This document shows positions 44,572 through 54,989 of a stretch of 64,000 bases of DNA, piece by piece. Every line of letters begins with the position of its first letter. Position 1 is the first letter of the stretch. The notes below the pieces were generated by a model. The model saw only the letters and a program-made list of their open reading frames with translations, was not told the origin of the DNA and made no database searches. The stretch spans positions 1,674,001-1,738,000 of the forward strand of contig NZ_JAHOOZ010000001.1 in the NCBI RefSeq assembly GCF_019075875.1. Reading direction: 5' to 3'. Made by a program: the position numbers and the translations under genes. The stretch is from Novosphingobium sp. G106. GTDB taxonomy: Bacteria; Pseudomonadota; Alphaproteobacteria; Sphingomonadales; Sphingomonadaceae.

Positions 44572-45337
44572 CGCGCGCATAGCTGAACAAGCCGACCGGA
44601 ATCAGCAGCAGATAGGCGACGCAGATCACAACCAGCGTCAGCCAGGGCTCGGTCAGCAGAGCGGCGAAGACCAGGCCGGTCAGGGCGATAACCTCCAGCC
44701 GAATGTTCCGCCGCGGCCGCAGTTTTCCCCAGCTCAATGTCGGCAGGCTCGAGATCATCAGGAAGGCGATCAGCGCCAGCCACACCCCGACCAGGATCGG
44801 AGAGGCGAAGACTTCCCAGTGATCGCTGGCGATCCACAGATACATTGGCAGGAAGGCCAGACCGGCGCCGACCGGCGCAGGCACGCCGGTCAGGAAACCC
44901 GCTGCCTTGTGCGGCCCGTCGTCAAGATCGAAGCGCGCGTTGAACCGGGCCAGCCGCAAGACGCAGCAGATGGCGAAGGCCAGCGCCGCGAACCAGCCGA
45001 TGCTGGGAAGCGACTGCAACGTCCACAGATAGATGATCAGCGCCGGCGCGACGCCGAAGGAGATCGAATCGGCCAGGCTGTCGAGCTCTGCGCCGAAGCG
45101 CGACTGCGCCTTGAGCAATCGCGCCGCGCGCCCGTCGATGCCGTCGAGCATCCCGGCGAGAATCACCGCTTGGACGGAACGCTCGAAATCGCCGGCAATG
45201 GCGAAGCGGATCCCGGTGAGGCCGACGCAGAGCGCCGCCGCGGTAATCGCATTGGGCACCATGGCCCGCAGCGTCAGCCCACCGCGCAGCACCCGCGGCT
45301 TGTTTCCTGCGTCGGACCGCAGGCCGGGCTCGGTCAT
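44519..45337 (-). CDS. pssA: CDP-diacylglycerol-serine O-phosphatidyltransferase
   Basis: A 272-residue polytopic enzyme making phosphatidylserine, the precursor of phosphatidylethanolamine. The CDP-alcohol signature DG-x2-AR-x8-G-x3-D-x3-D is intact ([12 protein letters not shown] then [10 protein letters not shown]). Eight hydrophobic spans are likely, as in the type II (Bacillus-like) PssA. It overlaps psd by ATGA and its 3' end overlaps the SOS gene by 53 bp. Confidence 0.94.
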   Translation of the reverse strand: MTEPGLRSDAGNKPRVLRGGLTLRAMVPNAITAAALCVGLTGIRFAIAGDFERSVQAVILAGMLDGIDGRAARLLKAQSRFGAELDSLADSISFGVAPALIIYLWTLQSLPSIGWFAALAFAICCVLRLARFNARFDLDDGPHKAAGFLTGVPAPVGAGLAFLPMYLWIASDHWEVFASPILVGVWLALIAFLMISSLPTLSWGKLRPRRNIRLEVIALTGLVFAALLTEPWLTLVVICVAYLLLIPVGLFSYARVKRLRGRVASQDVPPDA

Positions 45338-46083
45338 TGCATGATCCCCTCGACCAGCCCCTGCTGGCCGAGTTCGGCAAGGATCGTCTCACCGGCGATG
45401 ATCTTCTGGCCCAGAACCACGCGCGATTCGGTGCCTTCTGGCAGATAGACGTCGACCCGGCTGCCGAACCGGATCAACCCGACGCGCTGGCCGCAGGCGA
45501 GCATGTCGCCCGGCTTGACGAAGGGCACGATGCGCCGCGCCACCAGTCCGGCGATCTGGGTGAAGCCGATCGCCGCTCCATCGCCCCGCTCTATGAGAAT
45601 GTGCTGGCGTTCGTTCTCTTCGCTCGCCTTGTCGAGGTCGGCGTTGAGGAAACGTCCCGGGATATAGATGACGCGGCGCACGGTCCCGCCGATCGGCGCG
45701 CGATTGATGTGGACGTCGAACACGCTCATGAAGATCGAAATGCGCGTCACCGGCTCCTCGCCGAGCCTCGCACCGCCACTGCCGTCGTCGATCGCCAGTT
45801 CGCGCGGCGGCGGCACCTTCTGGATCAGCGTCACCAGCCCGTCCGCCGGCGCGACAATGAAGCGATCGCCTTGCGGCGTCACCCGTTGCGGATCGCGAAA
45901 GAAGGCGCAGATGCAGATCACCAGCAGGCCCATCGGCCAGGCGATCGTCTCCCACGCCATAAATGCGAAGATAAGGCAGAGTACTGCCGCGATTGCCGCA
46001 AATTTGCGGGCTTCGGGGTGGATCGCGGGCCAATGCCAGCCTGCTTCGCCACGTCCCTGATTGTCTAGAAGCTCACCTGCCAT
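45334..46083 (-). CDS. psd: Phosphatidylserine decarboxylase proenzyme
   Basis: A 249-residue, short-form PSD converting phosphatidylserine to phosphatidylethanolamine. The self-cleavage site generating the pyruvoyl group is Gly207-Ser208 in [15 protein letters not shown]. An N-terminal hydrophobic region (residues 28-61) anchors it. It is upstream of and coupled to pssA, forming the complete two-step pathway. Confidence 0.95.
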   Translation of the reverse strand: MAGELLDNQGRGEAGWHWPAIHPEARKFAAIAAVLCLIFAFMAWETIAWPMGLLVICICAFFRDPQRVTPQGDRFIVAPADGLVTLIQKVPPPRELAIDDGSGGARLGEEPVTRISIFMSVFDVHINRAPIGGTVRRVIYIPGRFLNADLDKASEENERQHILIERGDGAAIGFTQIAGLVARRIVPFVKPGDMLACGQRVGLIRFGSRVDVYLPEGTESRVVLGQKIIAGETILAELGQQGLVEGIMQ

Positions 46084-46331
46084 TTCGGGGTATTAGGTAT
46101 TGCCCGCCCGATTGCCAAGCGCGGCTGGCGACTTGCCCGGCAGAAGGCCGCCAATCGATGATCGCGCGCCGAAAACCGGGACGCGAATTGCGCTGGGCAT
46201 GACGTCATAACCTCCAGATTCTTGTCGAAGATGCGGCACGAAATCGCCTTTCGCGCGTTTTAAAGATTCGCCCACGCGACTCCCGTCTGCGCGGAGCAAA
46301 ACCCCCCGATGGCCTGACCGACCCTCCACCT

Positions 46332-46360
46332 CCCCCGCTATGGCGGGGGTTTCTTTGTTT
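46332..46360 (+). terminator. Intrinsic terminator, possible sRNA 3' end (first)
   Basis: CCCCCGC pairs with GCGGGGG over a TATG loop, followed by TTTCTTTGTTT. No plus-strand protein gene ends upstream, so it may close a small RNA transcribed from about 46200. Confidence 0.8.
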
Positions 46361-46477
46361 CTTCTGCGGTCAGCGGATACTTTCCGTCGATGAAGCGTTT
46401 CACAATTGCCGCGCCACCCCACCCCCTGCCGGCGCGGCGAGTTGAACGACAACCGAGGCAAGAGCGCTCCCTACCTA

Positions 46478-46499
46478 CCCCCGCAATGCGGGGGTTTTT
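46478..46499 (+). terminator. Intrinsic terminator, possible sRNA 3' end (second)
   Basis: CCCCCGC pairs with GCGGGGG over an AAT loop, followed directly by TTTTT. It has the same stem as the terminator at 46332 and again lacks an upstream protein gene. Confidence 0.85.
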
Positions 46500-46773
46500 G
46501 TGGCGGCGTAACTTGCGGAAACTCCGCGATTCATCTCTCCTTAAACATATCGGCGATACCAAGCGGGCGGCTGACGCCGCGGGGCAATCCAACCGGTGGC
46601 TGCAGCTCTCATATCGTCGCAAGAAACTTCAGGTTGTCCCATATCGATTCGGTATTGCAGTCCGCGAAACGGTTCGTCGCTGCTACAATGCAACTCGTCG
46701 CATGCGGAACGACCGGGCGTTTCGCGCGTCTATATGAGCGCGTACCCCATCAACCAACGAAGGAGAGCGGGTC

Positions 46774-47046
46774 ATGGGTTTCCCTAAGACATTGATAGCA
46801 TTGGCCGCGGTCTCGTCATTCGTCGCTACGCCGGCTTTCGCGGGCGTTGAGGCTCTGAGCCTGTCGTCGCAGATGGCAGCCAGCACTAGCGTCGGCGCTG
46901 CGAAGGACGTTCGCGCGACCACCAAGTCGCGCAAGGCTGGCAAGCTTGCCGGTGCTGGCCTCGGCGTCGGCATCGCCGCTGCCGTGGCGGCTGGTCTCGG
47001 CGTTGCCGCCGCTGCCGGCGCTTTCGACAACAGCGACAGCAACTAA
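46774..47046 (+). CDS. Small secreted alanine/glycine-rich protein
   Basis: A 90-residue protein with AAGGAG upstream of the ATG. A signal peptide (to about TPAFA, residue 23) and a polar segment with basic residues (TTKSRKAGK) come first. A Gly/Ala-rich hydrophobic stretch (about residues 57-84) and the end AFDNSDSN follow. Short proteins of this build are common in sphingomonads; the role is unknown. It could insert in a membrane through the second hydrophobic stretch. Confidence 0.75.
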   Translation: MGFPKTLIALAAVSSFVATPAFAGVEALSLSSQMAASTSVGAAKDVRATTKSRKAGKLAGAGLGVGIAAAVAAGLGVAAAAGAFDNSDSN

Positions 47047-47092
47047 GCTGCGCTGGCGCCTTCGGGCGTGGCGAACAAGTCGAATTGAGGAT

Positions 47093-47129
47093 TTTACTGC
47101 CCGAGGACCCTGGGTCCCCGGGCAGTAAA
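47093..47129. repeat. 37-base near-perfect inverted repeat
   Basis: TTTACTGCCCG and CGGGCAGTAAA flank GGACCC/GGGTCC with single-base breaks, so almost the whole element is one palindrome. It lies 47 bp after the small secreted gene. There is no T-run, so it may be a terminator of the rho-assisted kind, or a protein-binding site. Confidence 0.6.
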
Positions 47130-47310
47130 GTCATGTCTGCCTGCAGCGCACTTTAGCCCAACTCGGTGGCGGGCACCCGCGAAAATTCTCGCCCGAATCC
47201 CCGCCTGCTGCCGCAACCAACCGCCAATCAGGTGTGTCATGTCGGCACGGCGAATGCCTCGCCGTGGCGCAATGCCCTCGCGACCGCTACAATACATCGA
47301 TGGGGGTACT

Positions 47311-47502
47311 ATGCTAAGACGCTTTTTCCTTGATCGAGCCGGCGCCGTGGCGGCCGAGTATGCTCTCATTCTGGCAATCATCGGCGCCGCAATTGCAGGC
47401 GCGGCCTTTCATCTCGCTACTGCGCAGGCTTCTGCGGTTGGCAGTGCAAGCGATGCAATCGCCGACCCCGAAGGCGCCGCAGCCAACGCAACGGACGGCT
47501 GA
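47311..47502 (+). CDS. Flp/Fap-type pilin component
   Basis: A 63-residue class IVb prepilin-like protein, MLRRFFLDRAGAVAAEYALI and onward. It has the Flp core G-x-x-AAEYALILAIIG, including the conserved Glu and Tyr of the processed N-terminus, one hydrophobic helix and a short variable tail. An upstream in-frame ATG adds 24 codons unlike the family. No tad/cpa secretion genes are in the window, so it is an orphan here. Confidence 0.85.
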   Translation: MLRRFFLDRAGAVAAEYALILAIIGAAIAGAAFHLATAQASAVGSASDAIADPEGAAANATDG

Positions 47503-47710
47503 CGCGCCGTTTCATATCCGCCGGGCATCGTTCTGCCGCCGGACTGCCAATCGGCCGAGTCCGGGTCCCGACGTGCGGTCGAGCCAATTTCGCCGCCTGA
47601 GAACCGCAAAAACACGCGCGAAACGCCACGAAGCGAGAAGAAACCATCCGTGCCGCAGAAACGCGGCCTTTCCAGCCGAGAAATGGCGACTTTCCGAAGA
47701 AGAAGCCGGG

Positions 47711-47796
47711 TGGTGGACAGGGCTGGATTCGAACCAGCGTACGCTCTCGCGGGCAGATTTACAGTCTGCTGCCATTAACCACTCGGCCACCTGTCC
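47711..47796 (-). tRNA. tRNA-Tyr (GTA)
   Basis: An 86-base class II tRNA. The acceptor is GGACAGG/CCTGTCC with A73 and encoded CCA. The anticodon stem GCAGA/TCTGC encloses loop CTGTAAA with anticodon GTA. A long variable arm and a T loop TTCGAAT are present. It is divergent from rlmB. Confidence 0.97.
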
Positions 47797-47948
47797 ACAC
47801 CGGCTGCCGGTTGCGGGCGAACCCGCATTCTAGAGTGCCCCCGAGGGAGCCTTCCGGCCGAGAGGCGCGCTCATGGCGAAGCGAGCCTTGCCTGTCAATG
47901 GGGGGACTGGCAGAGCGCGGTGCTTCGCAAGGTATATGAGGAATTGAA

Positions 47949-48759
47949 ATGAGCTCTCGCGGTGGTGATCGGTCCGAGGAGCGCCCGCGGCGCGCACTGC
48001 GCGGCCGCGCCGGACGTATGAAGGGCGGCCGCGGCAGCGGGCGCGCCAGCACGGGCGCAGTGCGGCTCTGGGGGCGCCATGCGGTCGAAGCAGCGCTGAA
48101 GAACCCCGAAAGGTCGCACCACAAGCTCTGGGCGACGCGCGAGGGCATCGAATCGCTCGATGGCGAACTGCCGGCCAATTTTCCCGTGGAATATGCCCAG
48201 GGCGCTGATCTGGCGCGTCTGGTGGCGCGGGACGCCCCGCATCAGGGGCTGGTGCTCGAATGCTCGCCGCTGCCCGACCTGTTCCTCGCCGATGTGCTCG
48301 AAGGCGATCCGGCGCGGCCGCTGCTGATTCTCGACCAGGTGACCGATCCGCACAATGTCGGCGCGATCATGCGCTCGGCCGCTGCTTTCGATGCCTGCGC
48401 GATCGTCACGCAGGACCGGCATGCTCCGGCCGAATCGGGTACACTGGCCAAATCGGCCTCGGGTGCACTCGAAGTGCTTCCCTGGGTGCGCGTCGTAAAC
48501 TTGGCCCGCGCGCTCGAGGAGATCGCCGAGGCGGGCTACTGGCAGAATCGGCCTGGCCGGCGAGGCCGAAGCTACGCTGGCCGAGGCCCTGCCCACGGGG
48601 CCGGTCGCGCTGGTGCTCGGCGCCGAGGGCGAAGGCATGCGGCACAACATCGCCGGCCACTGCGACGCGCTGGCGCGCCTGCCGATCAGCGAGGCGATGG
48701 AAAGCCTCAACGTGTCGAATGCCGCCGCGGTTGCGCTCTACGCGGTAGCCACGCGATAA
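47949..48759 (+). pseudogene. rlmB: 23S rRNA 2'-O-methyltransferase RlmB-type (TrmH family), one apparent frameshift
   Basis: A SPOUT-fold methyltransferase that probably methylates G2251 of 23S rRNA. A basic N-terminal extension is followed by a substrate-binding domain and the catalytic domain. Motif 1 (DQVTDPHNVGAIMRSAAAF) is in the first frame up to EEIAEAGYW. Motifs 2 and 3 (GPVALVLGAEGEGM and LPISEAMESLNVSNAAAVALY) continue in the next frame. One surplus base at about 48542-48546 separates them. Removing it gives a normal 269-residue protein. The ribosome site AGGA precedes the ATG. Confidence 0.88.
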
Positions 48760-48786
48760 CGAGATACCACAACGGGGGATTCTTCG

Positions 48787-49629
48787 ATGCTGCCCATGTC
48801 CACTCGGCGCGCGGGGGACGTCGTGCTCGCGCTGCTCAGCCTGCTGCTCGCCGCCTGCCTCTGGGCGCCCGGCAAGTTCACCTCGACGCTCGACATCCGT
48901 AAGGATGGGCGCTTCGCCTTCAGCTACACCGGCGAGATCCACATGCTGGCGCTGAGCAAGATGATGAACGACATGGACGCGGACGCGAAGAAGACCTTCG
49001 AGCCGAGCGCCTGCCACAAGGACGACGGCATCGAGGAACGCCCGTGCACCCGCGAGGAGATCGCCACGCAGAAGCAGGAATGGCAGGAGGAACGCACCCG
49101 CGCCACCGACAAGCGCCGGCGGGACGCGGAATCGATGAAGGCGATCCTCGGCGGCATCGATCCGAGCAATCCGCAGGCCGCGGAAGAGATCGCCGCACGG
49201 CTACGCCGCCAGGCCGGCTGGAAAAGCGTGACCTACAAGGGTGACGGGCTGTTCGACGTGGACTTCGCCATAGCCGGCCGGTTCGACCACGATTTCGCCT
49301 TCCCTACGATCGAACGCTTCCCGATGGCCAATGCCTTCGTCCAGGTCACGCGGCGCAACGACGGCACCATCCGCGTGGATGCCCCGGGCTTCTCGCCTGC
49401 GTCCACCGGCGAGCCGTTCAAGGGCATGATGCAGGGCATCACGGCCAAGGAGGGCACCCCGCCCTTCCCGCAGGTCGACGGGCATTTCACCATCACGACC
49501 GACGGCACGGTGCTGGCAAACAACACCGACGAAGGGCCGCAGGCCGATACGGCCGGACAGAGGCTGTCCTGGGCGATAAACCTGCGCACGCCTGCCGCAC
49601 CCACCGCGCTGATCCGTATCGCGCCCTGA
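48787..49629 (+). CDS. Putative lipoprotein of unknown function
   Basis: A 280-residue exported protein with GGGGGA seven bases before the ATG. The signal ends in a lipobox-like LLLAAC at Cys24, so it is probably lipidated. The mature part has a beta-strand-rich start (FTSTLDIRKDGRFAFSYTGEI) and a charged helical middle (QKQEWQEERTRATDKRRRD) with two cysteines. The C-terminal strands follow (FTITTDGTVLANNTDEGP). No enzyme motif or named family recognised. Confidence 0.75.
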   Translation: MLPMSTRRAGDVVLALLSLLLAACLWAPGKFTSTLDIRKDGRFAFSYTGEIHMLALSKMMNDMDADAKKTFEPSACHKDDGIEERPCTREEIATQKQEWQEERTRATDKRRRDAESMKAILGGIDPSNPQAAEEIAARLRRQAGWKSVTYKGDGLFDVDFAIAGRFDHDFAFPTIERFPMANAFVQVTRRNDGTIRVDAPGFSPASTGEPFKGMMQGITAKEGTPPFPQVDGHFTITTDGTVLANNTDEGPQADTAGQRLSWAINLRTPAAPTALIRIAP

Positions 49630-49639
49630 GCGGCTCAGA

Positions 49640-49682
49640 ACCCAAAAAACAAATGCCGCGCCTGAACGATCGGGCGCGGCAT
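49640..49682 (-). terminator. Rho-independent terminator of the HU gene
   Basis: On the minus strand the stem ATGCCGCGCC/GGCGCGGCAT with a 10-base loop is followed by TTTGTTTTTT, 56 bases beyond the HU stop. It may also serve the convergent lipoprotein gene. Confidence 0.88.
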
Positions 49683-49738
49683 CGATATTGAAGCGAGTGG
49701 TCTTGGCGCGGCCGAGAGGCGCTGCCGCGCGGGAAGGC

Positions 49739-50011
49739 TTAGTTGACCGCGTCCTTCAGGCCCTTACCGGCCTTGAACTTGGGCTGCGAGGAAGCCTTGA
49801 TCTTCATAGGCTCGCCGGTGCGCGGGTTGCGGCCTGTGGAGGCCTTGCGCTTGGCGACCGAGAACGTTCCGAAACCGACGAGGCGGACTTCGTCACCCTT
49901 CTTGAGCGCGCCGCTGATGGCTTCGAACACGCCTTCGACCGCCTTGGTGGCATCGCTGCGTGTGAGGCCGCTCGTATCCGCTACTGCGCCGATCAGATCG
50001 TTTTTGTTCAT
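49739..50011 (-). CDS. hupB: DNA-binding protein HU
   Basis: A 90-residue histone-like dimeric protein that bends and compacts DNA. The start is MNKNDLIGAVADTSGL. The beta-arm has the conserved GFGTFSVAKRKASTGRNPRTGEP with the intercalating proline of RNP. It lies downstream of lon on the same strand, with a 243-bp AT-richer spacer holding its promoter. Confidence 0.97.
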   Translation of the reverse strand: MNKNDLIGAVADTSGLTRSDATKAVEGVFEAISGALKKGDEVRLVGFGTFSVAKRKASTGRNPRTGEPMKIKASSQPKFKAGKGLKDAVN

Positions 50012-50254
50012 TATGGGAACCCCCTACCTTTCAGTGGAACGGAAACTTGAATCGCCTCTCGAATGGGGCCGGAATTGAGCGAGTTTTCGGGAAACTGTCA
50101 AAGCGAAATGGCGCACAATTGGCGCCAATAACCCCTATTTCAGGGCCTTTTCGACAGAATCGAGCGATTTTAACCCTGCTGCAGACGCGCAGACGCAAGC
50201 GGCGACCCGGAATGGCTTCCGAGTCGCCGCAGTGCAGCATGATCGCGCCTGAAA

Positions 50255-52669
<2,415 letters not shown>

Positions 52670-52841
52670 ATCCACCCACCATGGCGCCCCGCCATAGGCC
52701 CGGCGGGCGCCCCAGCCGGAGAGTCCCGGCGGTTCCTGCGAGATATGGGGTCAGCCCTGCCGGGGTGCAATGGCGGATTGCCGCGCGGTTGTGGATGGGA
52801 GCGGCGAGGCAAGCGGGCGGTCCTATAGAGCAAAGAGCCGG

Positions 52842-54521
52842 CTATTCCGCTCGCGAACGCCATCCCGCGGGCAAAGCGTCGGTCAAGGCCCCGGCCTCCT
52901 GGACGACTTCACCAGTCACGATCGTGTAGCGGTAGCCGCCGGGATCGCGCGTCAGCCGCTGACGCCCACCGGGAAGGTCGTCGACCAATCGTTGCGGACC
53001 GTAGCGCAGTTCGTCGAGCGCGAAGATCGTGATGTCGGCTGCCTGGCCGGGCGCCAGTGTGCCGCGACCTGGCAGCCGCAGCAGTTCGGCCTGCCGGCCG
53101 GTCAAGGCGTGGACCGCCTCCTCCAAGGTCAGGTCGCCGCGATCTCGGACGAACCGCGTAAGCAGCAGCGTCGTGTCACCGGCCGCGCAGAACATCTGCA
53201 GGTGAGCGCCGGCATCGCTGCCGCTGATGAACGCGACAGGGCTCTTGAGGATGCCGGCCACTTCGGCGAGGTCGGTATTGGCAATCGCGAAAGTGAAAGT
53301 CGCGGCGAAGTCGTTTTCCAGCAGCCAGTCCGCAAGCACGTCCGACGGGTGGCCGCCACGTTCGGCGATCAGATCGCCCAGCGTGCGGCCAATCCAGGGC
53401 TGCAGGGCGGCATCCGCCACCGAATTGATCGGCAGCAGATCGGGCTTGTCGAAGGGGAACATCACCGAGACGTGACTGTCCACGTCAGCTCGCGCCCTGT
53501 CGCGCCAGGCGGAGTCGTCGACCATCCGCCGCTTGTCCGGCAGCTGTGCCTGAACCAGTTCGTTCCAGGCCGGGACGGCCAGGAGGCACATGCTCCCCTC
53601 GAAGCCGAGGGAAAGCTCGAACGGACGCGGCGAGGCCATGCCAAAGATCTGCGCGCCCTTCCGATGCAGCGCTTCCAGGCAGGCGCGAAGTCGGCGCGAC
53701 CGCTCCGGGTCGCTGTCGAGATGGACGAGGATGTTGTAGAAACCCACGACATTGTGCCGGGCGAGAAACCCGCCGAACCATTCCAGCTGGCCGATGATGA
53801 CGTCGGTGGTATCGCCGGGGACGAATTGCAGGACGGCATCGTGCTCCCCCAGCTTGGCGACCAGCGCGTCCATTTCGGCGTCGTCGGCGAAGCAGGATGG
53901 CACCAGCCGCCCCTGCCGGTCCCGGTCGTAGAGCGAGAAGGACATGCCCAACGCGCCGCAAGTGAGCGCGTCGCTGAGAATGTCCGCCATCGCCGCGATC
54001 TCTTCGGCCGTGGCGACTCGAATCCACGCGTCCGCGCCCATCACGTAACTGCGGATCTGCGCATGGCCGACGAAGGTCAGCAAATTGAGCGCGAGAGGCT
54101 TATGCGAGAGGGCTTCCGCAAAGTCGCCGAAAGTCTCCCAGTTCCAGGGAATGGCCTCTTCGAGCATGTCGGCCGGCAGGTCTTCGATGAAACTGAAAAC
54201 GTCGATCTGCGCTTTGCGATCGGCCGGGCGCATCGGCGCGAACCCCAGTGAGCAGTTTCCCGCGACGACCGTCGTCACGCCGTGCTGCGGCATAGGATCG
54301 CACCAGGGATCCCAGAACACCGTCGCGTCGAAATGCGTGTGGGAATCGATGAAGCCCGGTGCGACGACCGCACCGTCGGCGCGGATGACCCGCTCGCCCC
54401 GGACCGGCAAGTCAACGCCGACCTCGGCAATCGTGCCGCCCGCGACGCGTATGTCCGCCAGGCGCCCAGGCGCACCGGTGCCGTCAACGACGGTGCCGCC
54501 CTTGATGATGAGATCACCCAT
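52842..54521 (-). CDS. Amidohydrolase family protein, N-acyl-D-amino-acid deacylase type
   Basis: A 559-residue metal-dependent hydrolase with the TIM-barrel metal motif DSHTHFDATVFWDP. An N-terminal beta-sandwich (DLIIKGGTVVDGTGAPG) and a C-terminal metal-site aspartate (FISGSDAGAHLQ) are also present. The sequence resembles D-aminoacylase/dihydroorotase-like enzymes; the actual substrate is unknown. GGAG lies seven bases before the ATG at 54521. A 39-codon upstream extension is rejected. No catabolic neighbours. Confidence 0.88.
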   Translation of the reverse strand: MGDLIIKGGTVVDGTGAPGRLADIRVAGGTIAEVGVDLPVRGERVIRADGAVVAPGFIDSHTHFDATVFWDPWCDPMPQHGVTTVVAGNCSLGFAPMRPADRKAQIDVFSFIEDLPADMLEEAIPWNWETFGDFAEALSHKPLALNLLTFVGHAQIRSYVMGADAWIRVATAEEIAAMADILSDALTCGALGMSFSLYDRDRQGRLVPSCFADDAEMDALVAKLGEHDAVLQFVPGDTTDVIIGQLEWFGGFLARHNVVGFYNILVHLDSDPERSRRLRACLEALHRKGAQIFGMASPRPFELSLGFEGSMCLLAVPAWNELVQAQLPDKRRMVDDSAWRDRARADVDSHVSVMFPFDKPDLLPINSVADAALQPWIGRTLGDLIAERGGHPSDVLADWLLENDFAATFTFAIANTDLAEVAGILKSPVAFISGSDAGAHLQMFCAAGDTTLLLTRFVRDRGDLTLEEAVHALTGRQAELLRLPGRGTLAPGQAADITIFALDELRYGPQRLVDDLPGGRQRLTRDPGGYRYTIVTGEVVQEAGALTDALPAGWRSRAE

Positions 54522-54640
54522 GGCCCTACTCCTCGCCTCGGGATCGTCTGTTGCGATCCTGCTGCCTTGCGGGAGCATAACCGAGGCGGCGGGGCTACTC
54601 GTTGACTGTCGGTGCCAATCGTCGAGCCCCGGCACCAACG

Positions 54641-54976
54641 TCAGAACGGCAGCTTGAACCCCGGGGGCAGGCCCATGCCCTGCTGGGCCTTGGCCATTTC
54701 CTCGTTCGCCACGCTGTCCGCCTTGACGCGCGCGTCGTTGTAGGCGGCGGCGATCAGGTCTTCGAGGATCGGCTTCTCCGAGAGCGCCATCAGGCTGTCG
54801 TCGATGGCGACGCCGATGACACGGCCCTTGGCCGAGCAGCGGATCTTGACGAGGCCGCCGCCCGAGAGGCCTTCGACTTCCAGGCTATCGAGCTTGCCCT
54901 GGGTTTCGGTCATCTGCTTCTGGATGGTCTCGGCAGCAGCCTGGGCGGCCTTGATCATCTCTTCCATCGATTTCAT
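54641..54976 (-). CDS. ybaB: Nucleoid-associated protein YbaB/EbfC
   Basis: A 111-residue DNA-binding protein with the family core KIRCSAKGRVIGVAIDDSLM and a C-terminal GMGLPPGFKLPF. It lies 13 bp after dnaX on the same strand, the widely conserved dnaX-ybaB pairing. Its Met-rich start (MKSMEEMIKAAQ) is typical. Confidence 0.94.
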   Translation of the reverse strand: MKSMEEMIKAAQAAAETIQKQMTETQGKLDSLEVEGLSGGGLVKIRCSAKGRVIGVAIDDSLMALSEKPILEDLIAAAYNDARVKADSVANEEMAKAQQGMGLPPGFKLPF

Positions 54977-54989
54977 CGTCCCAAATCCT

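Larger units (their letters stand above)
46084..46773. other. 690-bp region without protein genes, two intrinsic terminators
   Basis: No frame here has a ribosome site or conserved look. It contains two strong plus-strand terminators (46332 and 46478) 146 bp apart with near-identical stems. Each follows a C-rich single-stranded stretch (CCCTCCACCTCCCCC; CTCCCTACCTACCCCC). No protein gene ends just upstream of either, so the simplest reading is one or two small RNAs. The C-rich parts could bind Shine-Dalgarno sequences. The last 100 bp carry the promoter of the small secreted protein. Confidence 0.45.
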
